Assembly: GCF_900096975.1 (NCBI RefSeq)
Contig: NZ_FMYQ01000009.1
Coordinates: forward strand, 124,001-188,000
Length of the DNA: 64,000 nucleotides
Direction: 5' to 3'
Source of the DNA: Paraburkholderia lycopersici
Lineage (GTDB): Bacteria; Pseudomonadota; Gammaproteobacteria; Burkholderiales; Burkholderiaceae
Both the position numbers and the translations under genes were made by a program. Below are positions 27,086 through 36,592 of the stretch, piece by piece; the stretch's first letter is position 1, and every line of letters begins with the position of its first letter. The notes below the pieces were generated by a model. The model was given only the letters and a program-made list of their open reading frames with translations, was not told the origin of the DNA and searched no databases.

Positions 27086-28016
27086 GGGTTGCCACGCTCA
27101 CGAAGGCCAGCGCGAGCAGCGTCGCGAGCCACAAAATGGTGCTGCGTTCGACGAGGCGCAGCGCCGCCTCCACGTGCCGCGCTTGCGGCGGCGAACCCGC
27201 GCCGAGCGCCGGGCGTTCCTCCAGCATGCCTTGATAGACGGCCGGGCCGCCCAGCAGCACGTTCAGACTGCCCGCGCCCGCCGCCATGACGGGGCCGGCG
27301 TTCGGGCTCTCCCAGCGATGCGCCTGCTCGCGCCAGCAGCGCAGCGCCTCGCGCGTGTCGCCGAGCAGCGCGTAGCTTGCGGCCGTGAGGCGGGCGGGAA
27401 TCCAGTTGAGCACGTCGTCGATGCGCGCGGCCGCCCACCCGAAGCGCAGGAAGCGCGGCGTGCGGTAGCCCCACATCGCGTCGAGCGTGTTGGCGAGACG
27501 GAACGCGAGCGCGCCGGGGCCGCCTGCGATCGCGAACCAGAACAGCGCGCCGAAAATCGCGTCGTTGCCGTTTTCGAGCGCCGATTCGACGGCCGCGCAC
27601 GAGAGCGCGGTGGCGTCGGCGTGCGCCGTGTCGCGCGAGACGATGCGCCCGGTCAGTTCGCGCGCGGCGACAAGGTCGCGCCGCGCGAGCGCCGCGCCGA
27701 TCGGCGCGATGTGCTCCGCGAGGCTGCGCGCGCCGAGCGCGAACCACAGCAGCGCGACGTGCGCGGCCCAGGCGAGCGGCCAGGGCAGCAGGGCGCACAG
27801 CAGCGCGGCGGCGGCGACGGGCGGCGCGACGGCCGCGAGCCACGCGAGCAGCCCGAGCGGACGGCCGCGGCGGCCCGTGTTCAGGCGCGCTTCGATGCGG
27901 TTCGCGAGCCGGCCGAAGGCGACGAGCGGATGCGCGCGGCGCGGCTCGCCGAGCCAGCGGTCCACCGCGACGCCGGCCACGGCGAGCGCGGCGGTAACGG
28001 GCAGCGTGAGCATCAT
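27078..28016 (-). CDS. cbiB: Adenosylcobinamide-phosphate synthase
   Basis: The 312-residue membrane protein of the CbiB/CobD family shows DRWLGEPRRAHPLVAFGRL at the N-terminus. LARRDLVAARELTGRIVSRDT and NGNDAIFGALFWFAIAGGPG follow in the middle, and RIDDVLNWIPARLTA near residue 200. It couples the aminopropanol phosphate made by CobD to adenosylcobyric acid made by CobQ. ATG codons at 28016 and 28013 are adjacent; the second overlaps the cobU stop. Four to five membrane helices are predicted. Confidence 0.92.
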   Translation of the reverse strand: MMLTLPVTAALAVAGVAVDRWLGEPRRAHPLVAFGRLANRIEARLNTGRRGRPLGLLAWLAAVAPPVAAAALLCALLPWPLAWAAHVALLWFALGARSLAEHIAPIGAALARRDLVAARELTGRIVSRDTAHADATALSCAAVESALENGNDAIFGALFWFAIAGGPGALAFRLANTLDAMWGYRTPRFLRFGWAAARIDDVLNWIPARLTAASYALLGDTREALRCWREQAHRWESPNAGPVMAAGAGSLNVLLGGPAVYQGMLEERPALGAGSPPQARHVEAALRLVERSTILWLATLLALAFVSVATHV

Positions 28017-28567
28017 GAGGTCCGAAGCGGCGTCTTGAGCACGAGAGGCAGGCCGGCGGCGACGAGCGTCGCGCGATCAGCGAGCGCGGCGATGCGCTGG
28101 TTCAGGCGGCCGAGTTCGTCGACGTAAAGGCGCGTGGCCGCGCCAAGCGGCACGACGCCCATGCCGATCTCGTTGCTCACCACGAGCACCGTGCCCCGGG
28201 CGCGCTCGCAGGCGGCGGCAAAGGCGTCGAGACGCGCGCGCCAGTCGGGCAGCGGGGCTGCCACGCGGGGCGGACAGAGCAGGTTCGCGAGCCACAGCGT
28301 GAGGCAGTCGATCAACACGCACTGGCCGGGCGCGGCCGCCGCGTCGAGCGCGCCCGCGAGGTCGAGCGGCGCTTCGACGAGCGCCCAGTGCGCGGGCCGC
28401 CGCGCGCGATGATGGGCGATGCGCTCGGCGAGCTCGGCGTCGCCCGCGACGCGCGCCGTGGCGATGTAGGCGACCGGCAGCCCGCTGCCGGCGGCGAGGC
28501 GTTCGGCATGCGCGCTCTTGCCCGAGCGCGCGCCGCCGACGATGAAGGTGAGATCGCGCGAAGTCAT
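28013..28567 (-). CDS. cobU: Adenosylcobinamide kinase / guanylyltransferase
   Basis: The 184-residue bifunctional enzyme has a P-loop at [12 protein letters not shown] (about residues 11-22), [13 protein letters not shown] near residue 85, [12 protein letters not shown] and [13 protein letters not shown]. It phosphorylates adenosylcobinamide and then transfers GMP, giving the substrate of CobS. It is first in the cobU-cbiB-cobD-btuF operon and divergent from cobQ. Only 6 nt separate a TACAAT -10 from its ATG, so the message may be leaderless. The same protein is called CobP elsewhere. Confidence 0.93.
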   Translation of the reverse strand: MTSRDLTFIVGGARSGKSAHAERLAAGSGLPVAYIATARVAGDAELAERIAHHRARRPAHWALVEAPLDLAGALDAAAAPGQCVLIDCLTLWLANLLCPPRVAAPLPDWRARLDAFAAACERARGTVLVVSNEIGMGVVPLGAATRLYVDELGRLNQRIAALADRATLVAAGLPLVLKTPLRTS

Positions 28568-28573
28568 CGCGTG

Positions 28574-28579
28574 ATTGTA
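28574..28579 (-). promoter_or_regulatory. Putative -10 box for cobU operon
   Basis: TACAAT on the minus strand ends 6 nt before the cobU ATG, which would put the transcription start at or next to the start codon. The -35 region is poor. Confidence 0.45.
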
Positions 28580-28655
28580 ACGGCTGGCTTTGTCGCGCCG
28601 TTGTCCCCGCGGCCGGCGTCGCGTTGCGGTCCAGCGCCGCCCGCGCGGGCGATGG

Positions 28656-28661
28656 GATAAT
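28656..28661 (+). promoter_or_regulatory. Putative extended -10 promoter of cobQ
   Basis: GATAAT preceded by TG one base upstream (28653-28654) forms an extended -10 element 37 nt before the chosen cobQ ATG. No -35 match is seen, as is tolerated with an extended -10. Confidence 0.45.
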
Positions 28662-28698
28662 GCGCGCTCGCCTTCGCCGCCCACGCGCCAACCGCCTC

Positions 28699-30219
28699 AT
28701 GACCGCAACGCTACCCGCCGTGCCGCACGGCACGCTGATGATCCAGGGCACGACTTCCGACGCCGGCAAGAGCACGCTCGTCGCCGGCCTGTGCCGCCTT
28801 GCGCGCCGCGCCGGCGCGCGCGTCGCGCCGTTCAAGCCGCAGAACATGGCGCTCAACAGCGCCGTGACCGCGGACGGCGGCGAGATCGGCCGCGCCCAGG
28901 CGCTGCAGGCCATCGCCGCCGGCATCGAGGCGCATACCGACCTCAATCCGGTGCTGCTCAAGCCCAACAGCGACCTGGGCTCGCAGGTCGTCATCCACGG
29001 CAGGGCGCGCATGAACCTCGACGCGCGCGCGTACCAGGCCTACAAGCCGCTCGCGCGCGAAGCCGTGCTTCAGTCCTACGGTCGCCTGCGCGCGCGTTAC
29101 GACACGGTGTTCGTCGAAGGCGCGGGCAGTCCCGCCGAAGTCAACCTGCGCGCGAACGACATCGCCAACATGGGCTTTGCGCAAGCGGTCGATTGCCCGG
29201 TCGTGCTCGTCGCCGACATCGATCGCGGCGGCGTGTTCGCGCATCTGACAGGCACGCTCGCGTGCTTGTCGGAGAGCGAGCGGGCGCGCGTGAAGGGCTT
29301 CGTCATCAACCGCTTTCGCGGCGATCGCTCGCTGCTCGAACCCGGCCTCGCGTGGCTCGAAGCGCAGACGGGCAAGCCCGTGCTCGGCGTCGTGCCGTAC
29401 CTGCACGGCCTCACGCTCGACGCCGAGGACATGCTGCCCGACGCGGCCCACAGCGCCGCGCAGGCCGGCGGCGAGATACTGCGCGTGGTCGTGCCGGCGC
29501 TGCCGCACATCAGCAACCATACGGACTTCGACGCGCTCCGCGCCCATCCGCAGGTCGATTTCACCTACGTGCGCACAGGCGAAGCGCCGCGCGCGGCCGA
29601 CCTCGTGATCCTGCCCGGCTCGAAAAACGTGCGCGACGACCTCGCCTGGCTGCGCGCGCAGGGCTGGGAGACGGCGCTCGCGCGGCACCTGCGTTACGGC
29701 GGCCGCGTGATCGGCATCTGCGGCGGCATGCAGATGCTCGGGCGCGCGATTGCCGATCCGCATGGCGTGGAGGGCGAGCCCGGGGCTGTCGAGGGCTTCG
29801 GCTGGCTGGACTACGAGACCGCGCTCACGCGCGAAAAGACGTTGAAGAACGTGACGGGCGTGCTCGCGCTCGAGGGCGCGGACGCGGCGCGCGTGGCGGG
29901 CTACGAGATTCATATGGGCGAGACGCGCGGGCGGGCGCTCGATTTGCCCGCGCTGCGGCTCGCCGGGGCGGCCGAGGGCGGGCACGAAGGGGCGACGCGC
30001 CCGGACGGCGCGCGCTCCTCGGACAACCAGATTCTCGCGACCTACGTGCACGGCCTCTTCGACACGCCCGAGGCGTGCGCGGCGCTCCTGCGCTGGGCCG
30101 GGCTCGCGGCGGCGCGCACGATCGACTATCCGGCGCTGAGAGAGGCTTCGCTGGAGCGGCTGGCCGATACGCTCGCGGCGAGCCTCGATCTGGAGAAGAT
30201 GTTCGGCTTGATCGCATAA
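28699..30219 (+). CDS. cobQ: Cobyric acid synthase
   Basis: The 506-residue enzyme has an ATP-dependent amidoligase domain ([17 protein letters not shown], then [14 protein letters not shown]) and a C-terminal class I glutamine amidotransferase domain with the nucleophile Cys in [10 protein letters not shown] (about residue 345) and catalytic His in YVHGLFD. It amidates four side chains of adenosylcobyrinic diamide. ATG 28699 is chosen; 28660 is in frame but adds Arg-rich residues and would leave almost no leader after the -10. Cobyric acid is the substrate of CbiB encoded by the divergent operon. Confidence 0.94.
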   Translation: MTATLPAVPHGTLMIQGTTSDAGKSTLVAGLCRLARRAGARVAPFKPQNMALNSAVTADGGEIGRAQALQAIAAGIEAHTDLNPVLLKPNSDLGSQVVIHGRARMNLDARAYQAYKPLAREAVLQSYGRLRARYDTVFVEGAGSPAEVNLRANDIANMGFAQAVDCPVVLVADIDRGGVFAHLTGTLACLSESERARVKGFVINRFRGDRSLLEPGLAWLEAQTGKPVLGVVPYLHGLTLDAEDMLPDAAHSAAQAGGEILRVVVPALPHISNHTDFDALRAHPQVDFTYVRTGEAPRAADLVILPGSKNVRDDLAWLRAQGWETALARHLRYGGRVIGICGGMQMLGRAIADPHGVEGEPGAVEGFGWLDYETALTREKTLKNVTGVLALEGADAARVAGYEIHMGETRGRALDLPALRLAGAAEGGHEGATRPDGARSSDNQILATYVHGLFDTPEACAALLRWAGLAAARTIDYPALREASLERLADTLAASLDLEKMFGLIA

Positions 30220-30255
30220 ATGCGCGGGAAAAAGCCCGTTCGCCCGGCGCGCCGC

Positions 30256-30675
30256 TCAGTACAGGACCATCTGCGTACAGCGGAAGAGCGCGATGGTCTT
30301 GCCGTCCGGGCCGCTCACCGTGGCGTCCCAGACCTGCGTGCTGCGCCCGAGGTGCACGCCGGTCGCCACGGCCGAGATCGTGCCTTCGCGCGCGGTGCCG
30401 AGGTGGTTGCTCTTGATCTCGATGGTCGTGAAGTTCTTCGCGTCCGGCGGCAGATGGGCGAGGCAGGCGTAGCCGCAGGCGGTGTCGGCGAGGCCGATCA
30501 CCGTGGCCGCATGCAGGAAGCCGTTGGGCGCGAGCAGTTCGCTGCGCACGTCGAGCTCGGCACGCAGCCGGCCTTGTTCGAGCGCCATGGGGCGCAGGCC
30601 CAGCAGCGCGGGCAGGCGGCCGCGCTGCCGTTCGAGCAGCGATTCGATCGTGATGTCGGTGCGTAGCGTGCTCAT
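30256..30675 (-). CDS. PaaI-family hotdog-fold thioesterase
   Basis: The 139-residue hotdog thioesterase contains NGFLHAATVIGLADTACGYA (about residues 51-70), the PaaI motif helix, and FTTIEIKSNHLGTAREGTI after it. The active-site region is intact and length is normal. It should hydrolyse an acyl-CoA, the substrate being unknown. It is a single gene converging with cobQ, and its start faces the ParA gene. A palindrome lies about 80 nt upstream of its ATG. Confidence 0.85.
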   Translation of the reverse strand: MSTLRTDITIESLLERQRGRLPALLGLRPMALEQGRLRAELDVRSELLAPNGFLHAATVIGLADTACGYACLAHLPPDAKNFTTIEIKSNHLGTAREGTISAVATGVHLGRSTQVWDATVSGPDGKTIALFRCTQMVLY

Positions 30676-30751
30676 GGCCGGTCAGTCTCCTTGATCTGGT
30701 GAGTGCAATGCAGGTGCGCGCACGGGGGGGACTTCGGCGGCGCGCAATTTG

Positions 30752-30764
30752 CCGATATTATCGG
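30752..30764. promoter_or_regulatory. Perfect palindrome CCGATA-T-TATCGG between thioesterase and parA-like genes
   Basis: A 6-1-6 perfect palindrome sits in the 237-nt divergent gap, 77 nt from the thioesterase ATG and 149 nt from the ParA ATG, in an AT-richer patch. It may be an operator. No regulator gene is adjacent. Confidence 0.4.
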
Positions 30765-30912
30765 ACGGTTGATCCGGGGCGCAGGCCCAGGCGCGCGAAG
30801 CGCGCCTCGCAGGTGTCCGGCAGGTGACCTCGCAAGTCGCAGCACAACCGGTATCAGCAAGAACACGGCAAACCGGCTGGCCCATGCGCCAGCCATCCTG
30901 ACGGGAGCATTC

Positions 30913-31539
30913 ATGACGGTAATCGTGGTGGCGAACCCCAAGGGCGGCGTGGGCAAGAGCACGCTGTCCACCAATCTGGCCGGCTATTTCGCCGCGCAAG
31001 GCGAGTGGGTGGCGCTCGCGGATCTCGACCGGCAGCAGTCCTCGCACTCGTGGCTCGATCTGCGGCCCGCGACGCTGCCGCCCATCGAAAGCTGGCAGGT
31101 CGACCTGGACCACCCGGCGAAACCGCCCAAGGGGCTCGAGCACGCCGTCATCGACACGCCCGCGGGCCTGCACGGCAACCGGCTCGCGACGATCGTCGAG
31201 CTCGCGGACAAGGTGATCGTGCCGCTGCAGCCCTCGATGTTCGACATCCTCGCCACGAAGGACTTCCTCGATCGCCTCGCCAGGGAAAAGGCTGTGCGCA
31301 AGGGCGCGATTCAGGTGGGCGTGGTCGGCATGCGGGTGGACGCGCGCACGCGCTCGGCCGAACAGCTGCAGCGCTTCGTCGAGGGGCTGGATCTGCCGGT
31401 GCTCGGCTATCTGCGCGACACGCAGAACTACGTGCAGCTCGCCGCGCACGGGCTTACGCTGTGGGACGTTGCGAAGAGCCGCGTCGAGAAGGACCTCGAC
31501 CAGTGGCGGTCGATCCTGGAATGGGTGGACCGCAAGTAA
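30913..31539 (+). CDS. ParA-family ATPase (orphan, MinD/ParA Walker type)
   Basis: The 208-residue deviant-Walker ATPase has the signature KGGVGKSTLSTNLAGYFA at residues 10-27, Walker A' ALADLDRQQSSHSW and Walker B IDTPAG. It lacks an N-terminal DNA-binding domain and no parB gene is nearby, so it is not a standard chromosome partition pair. Orphan proteins of this type position cargo such as chemoreceptor clusters, carboxysomes or flagella, but no such genes are in view. ATG follows CGGGAGCATTC. Function is therefore open. Confidence 0.85.
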   Translation: MTVIVVANPKGGVGKSTLSTNLAGYFAAQGEWVALADLDRQQSSHSWLDLRPATLPPIESWQVDLDHPAKPPKGLEHAVIDTPAGLHGNRLATIVELADKVIVPLQPSMFDILATKDFLDRLAREKAVRKGAIQVGVVGMRVDARTRSAEQLQRFVEGLDLPVLGYLRDTQNYVQLAAHGLTLWDVAKSRVEKDLDQWRSILEWVDRK

Positions 31540-31566
31540 GCCGGCGCCGGGCTGGCCCGCGCCGGC
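31540..31566. terminator. Possible terminator between parA-like gene and panD
   Basis: An 8-bp GC-rich perfect stem (31540-31547 with 31559-31566) lies in the short gap between converging genes. It lacks a strong T-run, so the call is weak. Confidence 0.4.
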
Positions 31567-31576
31567 TTGCCGCGCG

Positions 31577-31963
31577 TCAGCTCCAGCTTTGCGTGGGCAC
31601 GTGGTCGCGGCTGCCCTTGATGCGGTTGTTTTCGTCGACGAACACGAGGTTCGGCTTCCAGCCGGCCTTGAGCTCTTCCTCTTCCACGTTCGCGAAGGCC
31701 GCGATGATGACGAGGTCGCCCAGTTGCGCGCGGCGCGCGGCCGAGCCGTTCAGCGAGATCATGCCGCTGCCGCGCTCGCCCTTGATCGCGTAGGTCGTGA
31801 AACGCTCGCCGTTGTTGATGTTCCAGATGTCGATGCGCTCGTTCTCGACGATGTTCGCGGCTTCGAGCAGGTTTTCGTCGATGGCGCACGAGCCTTCGTA
31901 GTGCAGCTCGCAATGCGTGACCGCGGCGCGGTGAATCTTCGACTTGAGCATATGGCGTTGCAT
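31577..31963 (-). CDS. panD: Aspartate 1-decarboxylase
   Basis: The 128-residue pyruvoyl-dependent decarboxylase makes beta-alanine for pantothenate. The self-cleavage site Gly24-Ser25 is in HYEGSCAID at the canonical position. [17 protein letters not shown] and the C-terminal VDENNRIKG follow the family pattern. It is downstream of panC on the same strand with a 109-nt gap, and PanC condenses its product with pantoate, so both serve the last steps before pantothenate. Confidence 0.95.
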   Translation of the reverse strand: MQRHMLKSKIHRAAVTHCELHYEGSCAIDENLLEAANIVENERIDIWNINNGERFTTYAIKGERGSGMISLNGSAARRAQLGDLVIIAAFANVEEEELKAGWKPNLVFVDENNRIKGSRDHVPTQSWS

Positions 31964-32072
31964 GGAGGGTCTCCTCAGGCGAGCGGGCAGGCAGCCCGCC
32001 GCGGGTCAGGCGCGAAAACGCGGATAGCGGAATCTGGCGGAACGGGGCGACGGTTGCGCCGCCCGGCGGCGC

Positions 32073-33223
<1,151 letters not shown>

Positions 33224-34138
33224 TCAAGCGGGCAGATAGGCGAGACGCACGTAGATCGGCGCGAACGGCTCGGGCTGCGTGATCTCGATGAGCGATTCGC
33301 GCGACAGCTCCAGCATGGCGATGAAGTTCACGACCACCACGGGCACGCCGCGCGTGACGTCGAAGAGCTCCGAGAACTCCATGAAGCGCTCCCCCTGGAG
33401 CCGGCGCAGGATGAGGCTCATGTGCTCGCGCACCGAAAGCTCTTCGCGCGAGATCTTGTGATGCTGGACGAGCCGCGCGCGCTTGATGACGTCGGCCCAC
33501 GCGGCGCGCAGGTCGTTGCTGTTCACGTCGGGAAAGCGCGGCGTGATGCTCTGCTCGATGTAGACCTCGGCGCGCAGGAAGTCGCGGCCGAGCTGCGGCA
33601 ACTGGTCGAGGCGCTGGGCGGCGAGCTTCATCTGCTCGTATTCGAGCAGGCGGCGCACCAGTTCGGCGCGCGGGTCTTCGGCTTCCTCGCCGGTGTCGGC
33701 CTTCTTGACCGGCAGCAGCATGCGCGACTTGATCTCGATGAGCATGGCCGCCATCAGCAGATATTCGGCGGCGAGCTCGAGGTTGGTCTTGCGCAGTTGC
33801 TCGACGTAGCCGAGGTACTGCGTGGTGACCTCCGCCATCGGAATGTCGAGGACGTTGAAGTTCTGCTTGCGGATGAGGTAGAGCAGCAGGTCGAGCGGGC
33901 CTTCGAAGGTCTCGAGGAAGACTTCGAGCGCGTCCGGCGGGATATAGAGGTCCTGCGGGAGCTTGAAGAGCGGCTCGCCGTAAAGGCGTGCAAACGCGAC
34001 GCCGTCGACCGTGTCGGGTGTCGAGTCGGTGGCGGGCGTGGTCAGCGCTTCGCCGGGCGTTGGCCCGGCGGCGTGGCCCGTGTGACTGGCCGCGTGCTCG
34101 CCCGGTGGCGGCGCGCCGGCCCCGTCGGCCTCGGCCAT
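33224..34138 (-). CDS. scpA: Segregation and condensation protein A
   Basis: The 304-residue kleisin of the SMC-ScpAB condensin has the conserved N-terminal FEGPLDLLLYLIRKQNFNVLDIPMAEVT (seen in parts from about residue 70), the helical middle LAAEYLLMAAMLIEIKSRMLLP, and the C-terminal winged helix with FMEFSELFDVTRGVPVVVVNFIAMLEL. The N-terminal 50 residues are an Ala/Gly/Pro/Thr-rich tail. ATG at 34138 shares a base with the stop of the DUF3460 gene, which supports this start. No smc or scpB is in view. Confidence 0.9.
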   Translation of the reverse strand: MAEADGAGAPPPGEHAASHTGHAAGPTPGEALTTPATDSTPDTVDGVAFARLYGEPLFKLPQDLYIPPDALEVFLETFEGPLDLLLYLIRKQNFNVLDIPMAEVTTQYLGYVEQLRKTNLELAAEYLLMAAMLIEIKSRMLLPVKKADTGEEAEDPRAELVRRLLEYEQMKLAAQRLDQLPQLGRDFLRAEVYIEQSITPRFPDVNSNDLRAAWADVIKRARLVQHHKISREELSVREHMSLILRRLQGERFMEFSELFDVTRGVPVVVVNFIAMLELSRESLIEITQPEPFAPIYVRLAYLPA

Positions 34139-34323
34139 CAGAAGTTCTGGTAGTAGACGTAAGACGTTTGCTTCACGCGCGACGCCTGCTGGCGCTCGCG
34201 CTCGTCGAGGTCGAGCGGCTGCTTGTCCCACAGGAGCGCGCGGCCCTTGCGCTGCTGCTCTTCGAGCTGCGGCTTTTGCTGCTTGAGCTGGTTGATGAAC
34301 TGCGTGATGTCCGACTGATACAT
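34138..34323 (-). CDS. DUF3460 family small protein
   Basis: The 61-residue hydrophilic protein is rich in Gln, Lys and Asp. It starts MYQSDITQFINQLK and ends SYVYYQNF, matching the betaproteobacterial DUF3460 family that precedes scpA. Function is unknown. It overlaps scpA by 1 nt, so the two are translated together. No membrane segment or cysteine is present. Confidence 0.85.
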   Translation of the reverse strand: MYQSDITQFINQLKQQKPQLEEQQRKGRALLWDKQPLDLDERERQQASRVKQTSYVYYQNF

Positions 34324-34629
34324 GGCTGACGTCCGTCCAGTAAGGTGGGGCGCCTGATTGCGCCGCGCCGCTAATTCTGTCGGCGGCAATTTTACCGCAA
34401 GCCACCGCTGCGGAACATCCGCGCGGGCCGCGTGCCGGGGGGCCGCTTGCCTGCTGTCCCGATTGCGCCGGCGAGCCGCCTCTCGCGGCGCGTTGCGCCG
34501 CGTCCTGGGGTTTTGACCCGCCAATGTGGTGAAATAACGCGTTTGCGCCCGATGCCGCGTTCCGTGCCACCCCTGCGCGCGAGCGGTGCTACCGGTGGCA
34601 ACCAGTTCTACGACGGCCGGAGGTGTTGT
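34324..34629. other. 306-nt divergent gap between DUF3460-scpA and tamA
   Basis: No ORF here is convincing. A TTGACC hexamer (34513-34518) in the middle could be a plus-strand -35, but no good -10 follows at 16-18 nt. The minus-strand promoter was not identified. Confidence 0.4.
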
Positions 34630-36531
34630 TTGGCGGGATGGGTGATCGAAGCGTTGTGCGCACGGAGGCGTCCCTCGCAGGCGGCGCGGTCGCGGCACGC
34701 CGCAGCCAGGGCGCTTGCCGCTCCGGGGCGCGCCGCCACCGGGCGTGCCGCCGGCCGGCTCGGCGCATGGCTCGTCGCGAGCCTGATCGTGTGCCTCGCG
34801 AGCCCGACGCCCGCGTGGGCCGACCTGGCCAGCCTCCTGCCGTGGATGCGGGCGCGCACCTACTACGACGTCGAAATCGACGCCGCTCCGCGCGACCTGC
34901 GCAGGCTGCTCCAGGCGCACCTCGACATCGCGCGCTTCGCCACGCGCGCGGACGTGAACGAGGATCAGTTCGAGTTCCTCGTGACCGCGACGCCTCAGCA
35001 GGTGCGCGACCTCGCTTCGACGGCGGGCTATTTCACGCCGGTCGTGCGCACCGACGTGCGCACGATCGAGGGCAGGCGGCACGTGCGGGTGAGCGTGGAC
35101 GCGGGCCCGCGCACGGTGATTTCATCGGTGAATCTCACCTTTCGCGGCCCCGTGCTGAGCGAGGATCCCGCGCAGGAAAACACCGCGCGCTTCGCGTTCT
35201 CGCTGCACGACGGGGACGCCTTCACGCAGTCGGGCTGGGACGACGCCAAGAACGCCGCGCTCAAGGCGCTGCAGGCGCGCCGCTACCTCGGCGCGAAGAT
35301 CGCGCACTCGGAGGCGCGCGTCGATCCGCTCCGGCACGACGCGCAACTTTCCGTCACCTTCGACAGCGGGCCGACGTTCACGTTGGGCAAGCTCGACGTT
35401 TCGGGCACGCGGCGTTATCCGGGCTACATCATCGACAACGTGAACCCGCTCTCGCCGGGCGAAATCTACGATCTGAACCGCGTGGCCGAACTGCAGCGCC
35501 AGGTGCAGAACACGCCGTACTACGCGAGCGTGGCGATCGACGTCGACGCCAACACGCAAAAGCCGCTCGAAACGCCCGTACATGTGAAGGTGAGCGAGTT
35601 CCCGTACAACAACTTTCGCGGCGGCGTGGGTTATTCGACCGACACCGGCGCGCACGTCCAGGGCTCCTATACGTATCTGAACACGTTCGGGGCGGCGTGG
35701 CCGTTCCAGGTGCAGGGACGTCTCGACCAGATCCAGAAGTTCGGGCAGGTTCAGCTATCGATGCCGCCGGGCCCGCGCGCCTGGACCAACAGCGTGGTCG
35801 CCTCCTATACGACCACCGACGTGTCGGATACGAACATCTATAGCGCGCGCGTCGGCGTACAGCGCACGCGCACCTCGCAGAACATCGACTATGCCTACGC
35901 GCTGACGTTCTACGACGACCGCCTCACCCAGAACGTCGGGCCGTCCTCGCGGGCCTACGCGCTCGTTCCGACCTGGGCCTGGACGCGCCGCAACGTCGAC
36001 GATCCGCTCTTTCCGCGCTCGGGCAATATCGTTCGCGTCGAGGCGGGCCTCGCGCTCAAGAACGTGGGGGCCGAGCAGAGCTTCCTGCGCGCCTACATGC
36101 GCGGCCAGCAGTACCTGCCGATCGCGCACAGCGACATCATGGTGTTTCGCGCGGAGCTGGGCGGCGTGTTCACGAGCGGCCCGTCGAGCGGCGTGCCCGC
36201 CTCGTTGCTGTTCCGCGCGGGCGGTTCGAACTCGGTGCGCGGCTACGCGTTCCAGAGCATCGGCAACAACGTTGCCGGCTCGATCCTGCCAACCAAGTAC
36301 CTCGTCACCGGCTCGGCCGAATACCAGCACTGGTTCAGCCACGACTGGGGCGGCGCGGCGTTCTTCGACGTCGGCACGGCCACCGACACCTGGGGCGAAA
36401 AGGAGTTCGATCCGGGCGCCGGCATCGGCGCGCGCTGGCGCAGCCCCGTCGGGCCGGTCAACCTCGATCTCGCCTATGGCTTTCGCACCCGCAGCGTGCG
36501 GCCTTATCTGACCCTCGGGATCGCCTTCTGA
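34630..36531 (+). CDS. tamA: TamA-like outer membrane protein (Omp85 family)
   Basis: The protein is about 633 residues long. A long basic n-region leads to a signal-peptide core (LGAWLVASLIVCLASPTPAWA). POTRA domains follow (about residues 70-300, e.g. ARTYYDVEIDAAPRDLRRLL and RKLDVSGTRRYPGY-like turns), then a 16-strand Omp85 barrel ending in LTLGIAF, an outer-membrane beta-signal. The barrel lock motif VRGY is in GGSNSVRGYAFQSIG. TamA works with TamB in outer-membrane phospholipid transport and autotransporter assembly. The start is uncertain: TTG 34630 has GGAGG 6 nt upstream, while ATG 34552 and GTG 34642 are in frame. Confidence 0.88.
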   Translation: MAGWVIEALCARRRPSQAARSRHAAARALAAPGRAATGRAAGRLGAWLVASLIVCLASPTPAWADLASLLPWMRARTYYDVEIDAAPRDLRRLLQAHLDIARFATRADVNEDQFEFLVTATPQQVRDLASTAGYFTPVVRTDVRTIEGRRHVRVSVDAGPRTVISSVNLTFRGPVLSEDPAQENTARFAFSLHDGDAFTQSGWDDAKNAALKALQARRYLGAKIAHSEARVDPLRHDAQLSVTFDSGPTFTLGKLDVSGTRRYPGYIIDNVNPLSPGEIYDLNRVAELQRQVQNTPYYASVAIDVDANTQKPLETPVHVKVSEFPYNNFRGGVGYSTDTGAHVQGSYTYLNTFGAAWPFQVQGRLDQIQKFGQVQLSMPPGPRAWTNSVVASYTTTDVSDTNIYSARVGVQRTRTSQNIDYAYALTFYDDRLTQNVGPSSRAYALVPTWAWTRRNVDDPLFPRSGNIVRVEAGLALKNVGAEQSFLRAYMRGQQYLPIAHSDIMVFRAELGGVFTSGPSSGVPASLLFRAGGSNSVRGYAFQSIGNNVAGSILPTKYLVTGSAEYQHWFSHDWGGAAFFDVGTATDTWGEKEFDPGAGIGARWRSPVGPVNLDLAYGFRTRSVRPYLTLGIAF

Positions 36532-36592
36532 TGCTGACGTCTTCGCTGCCCCGGTTTGTTTCGAAGTCCGAGCCGCATGGCGAGGTGGGCGC

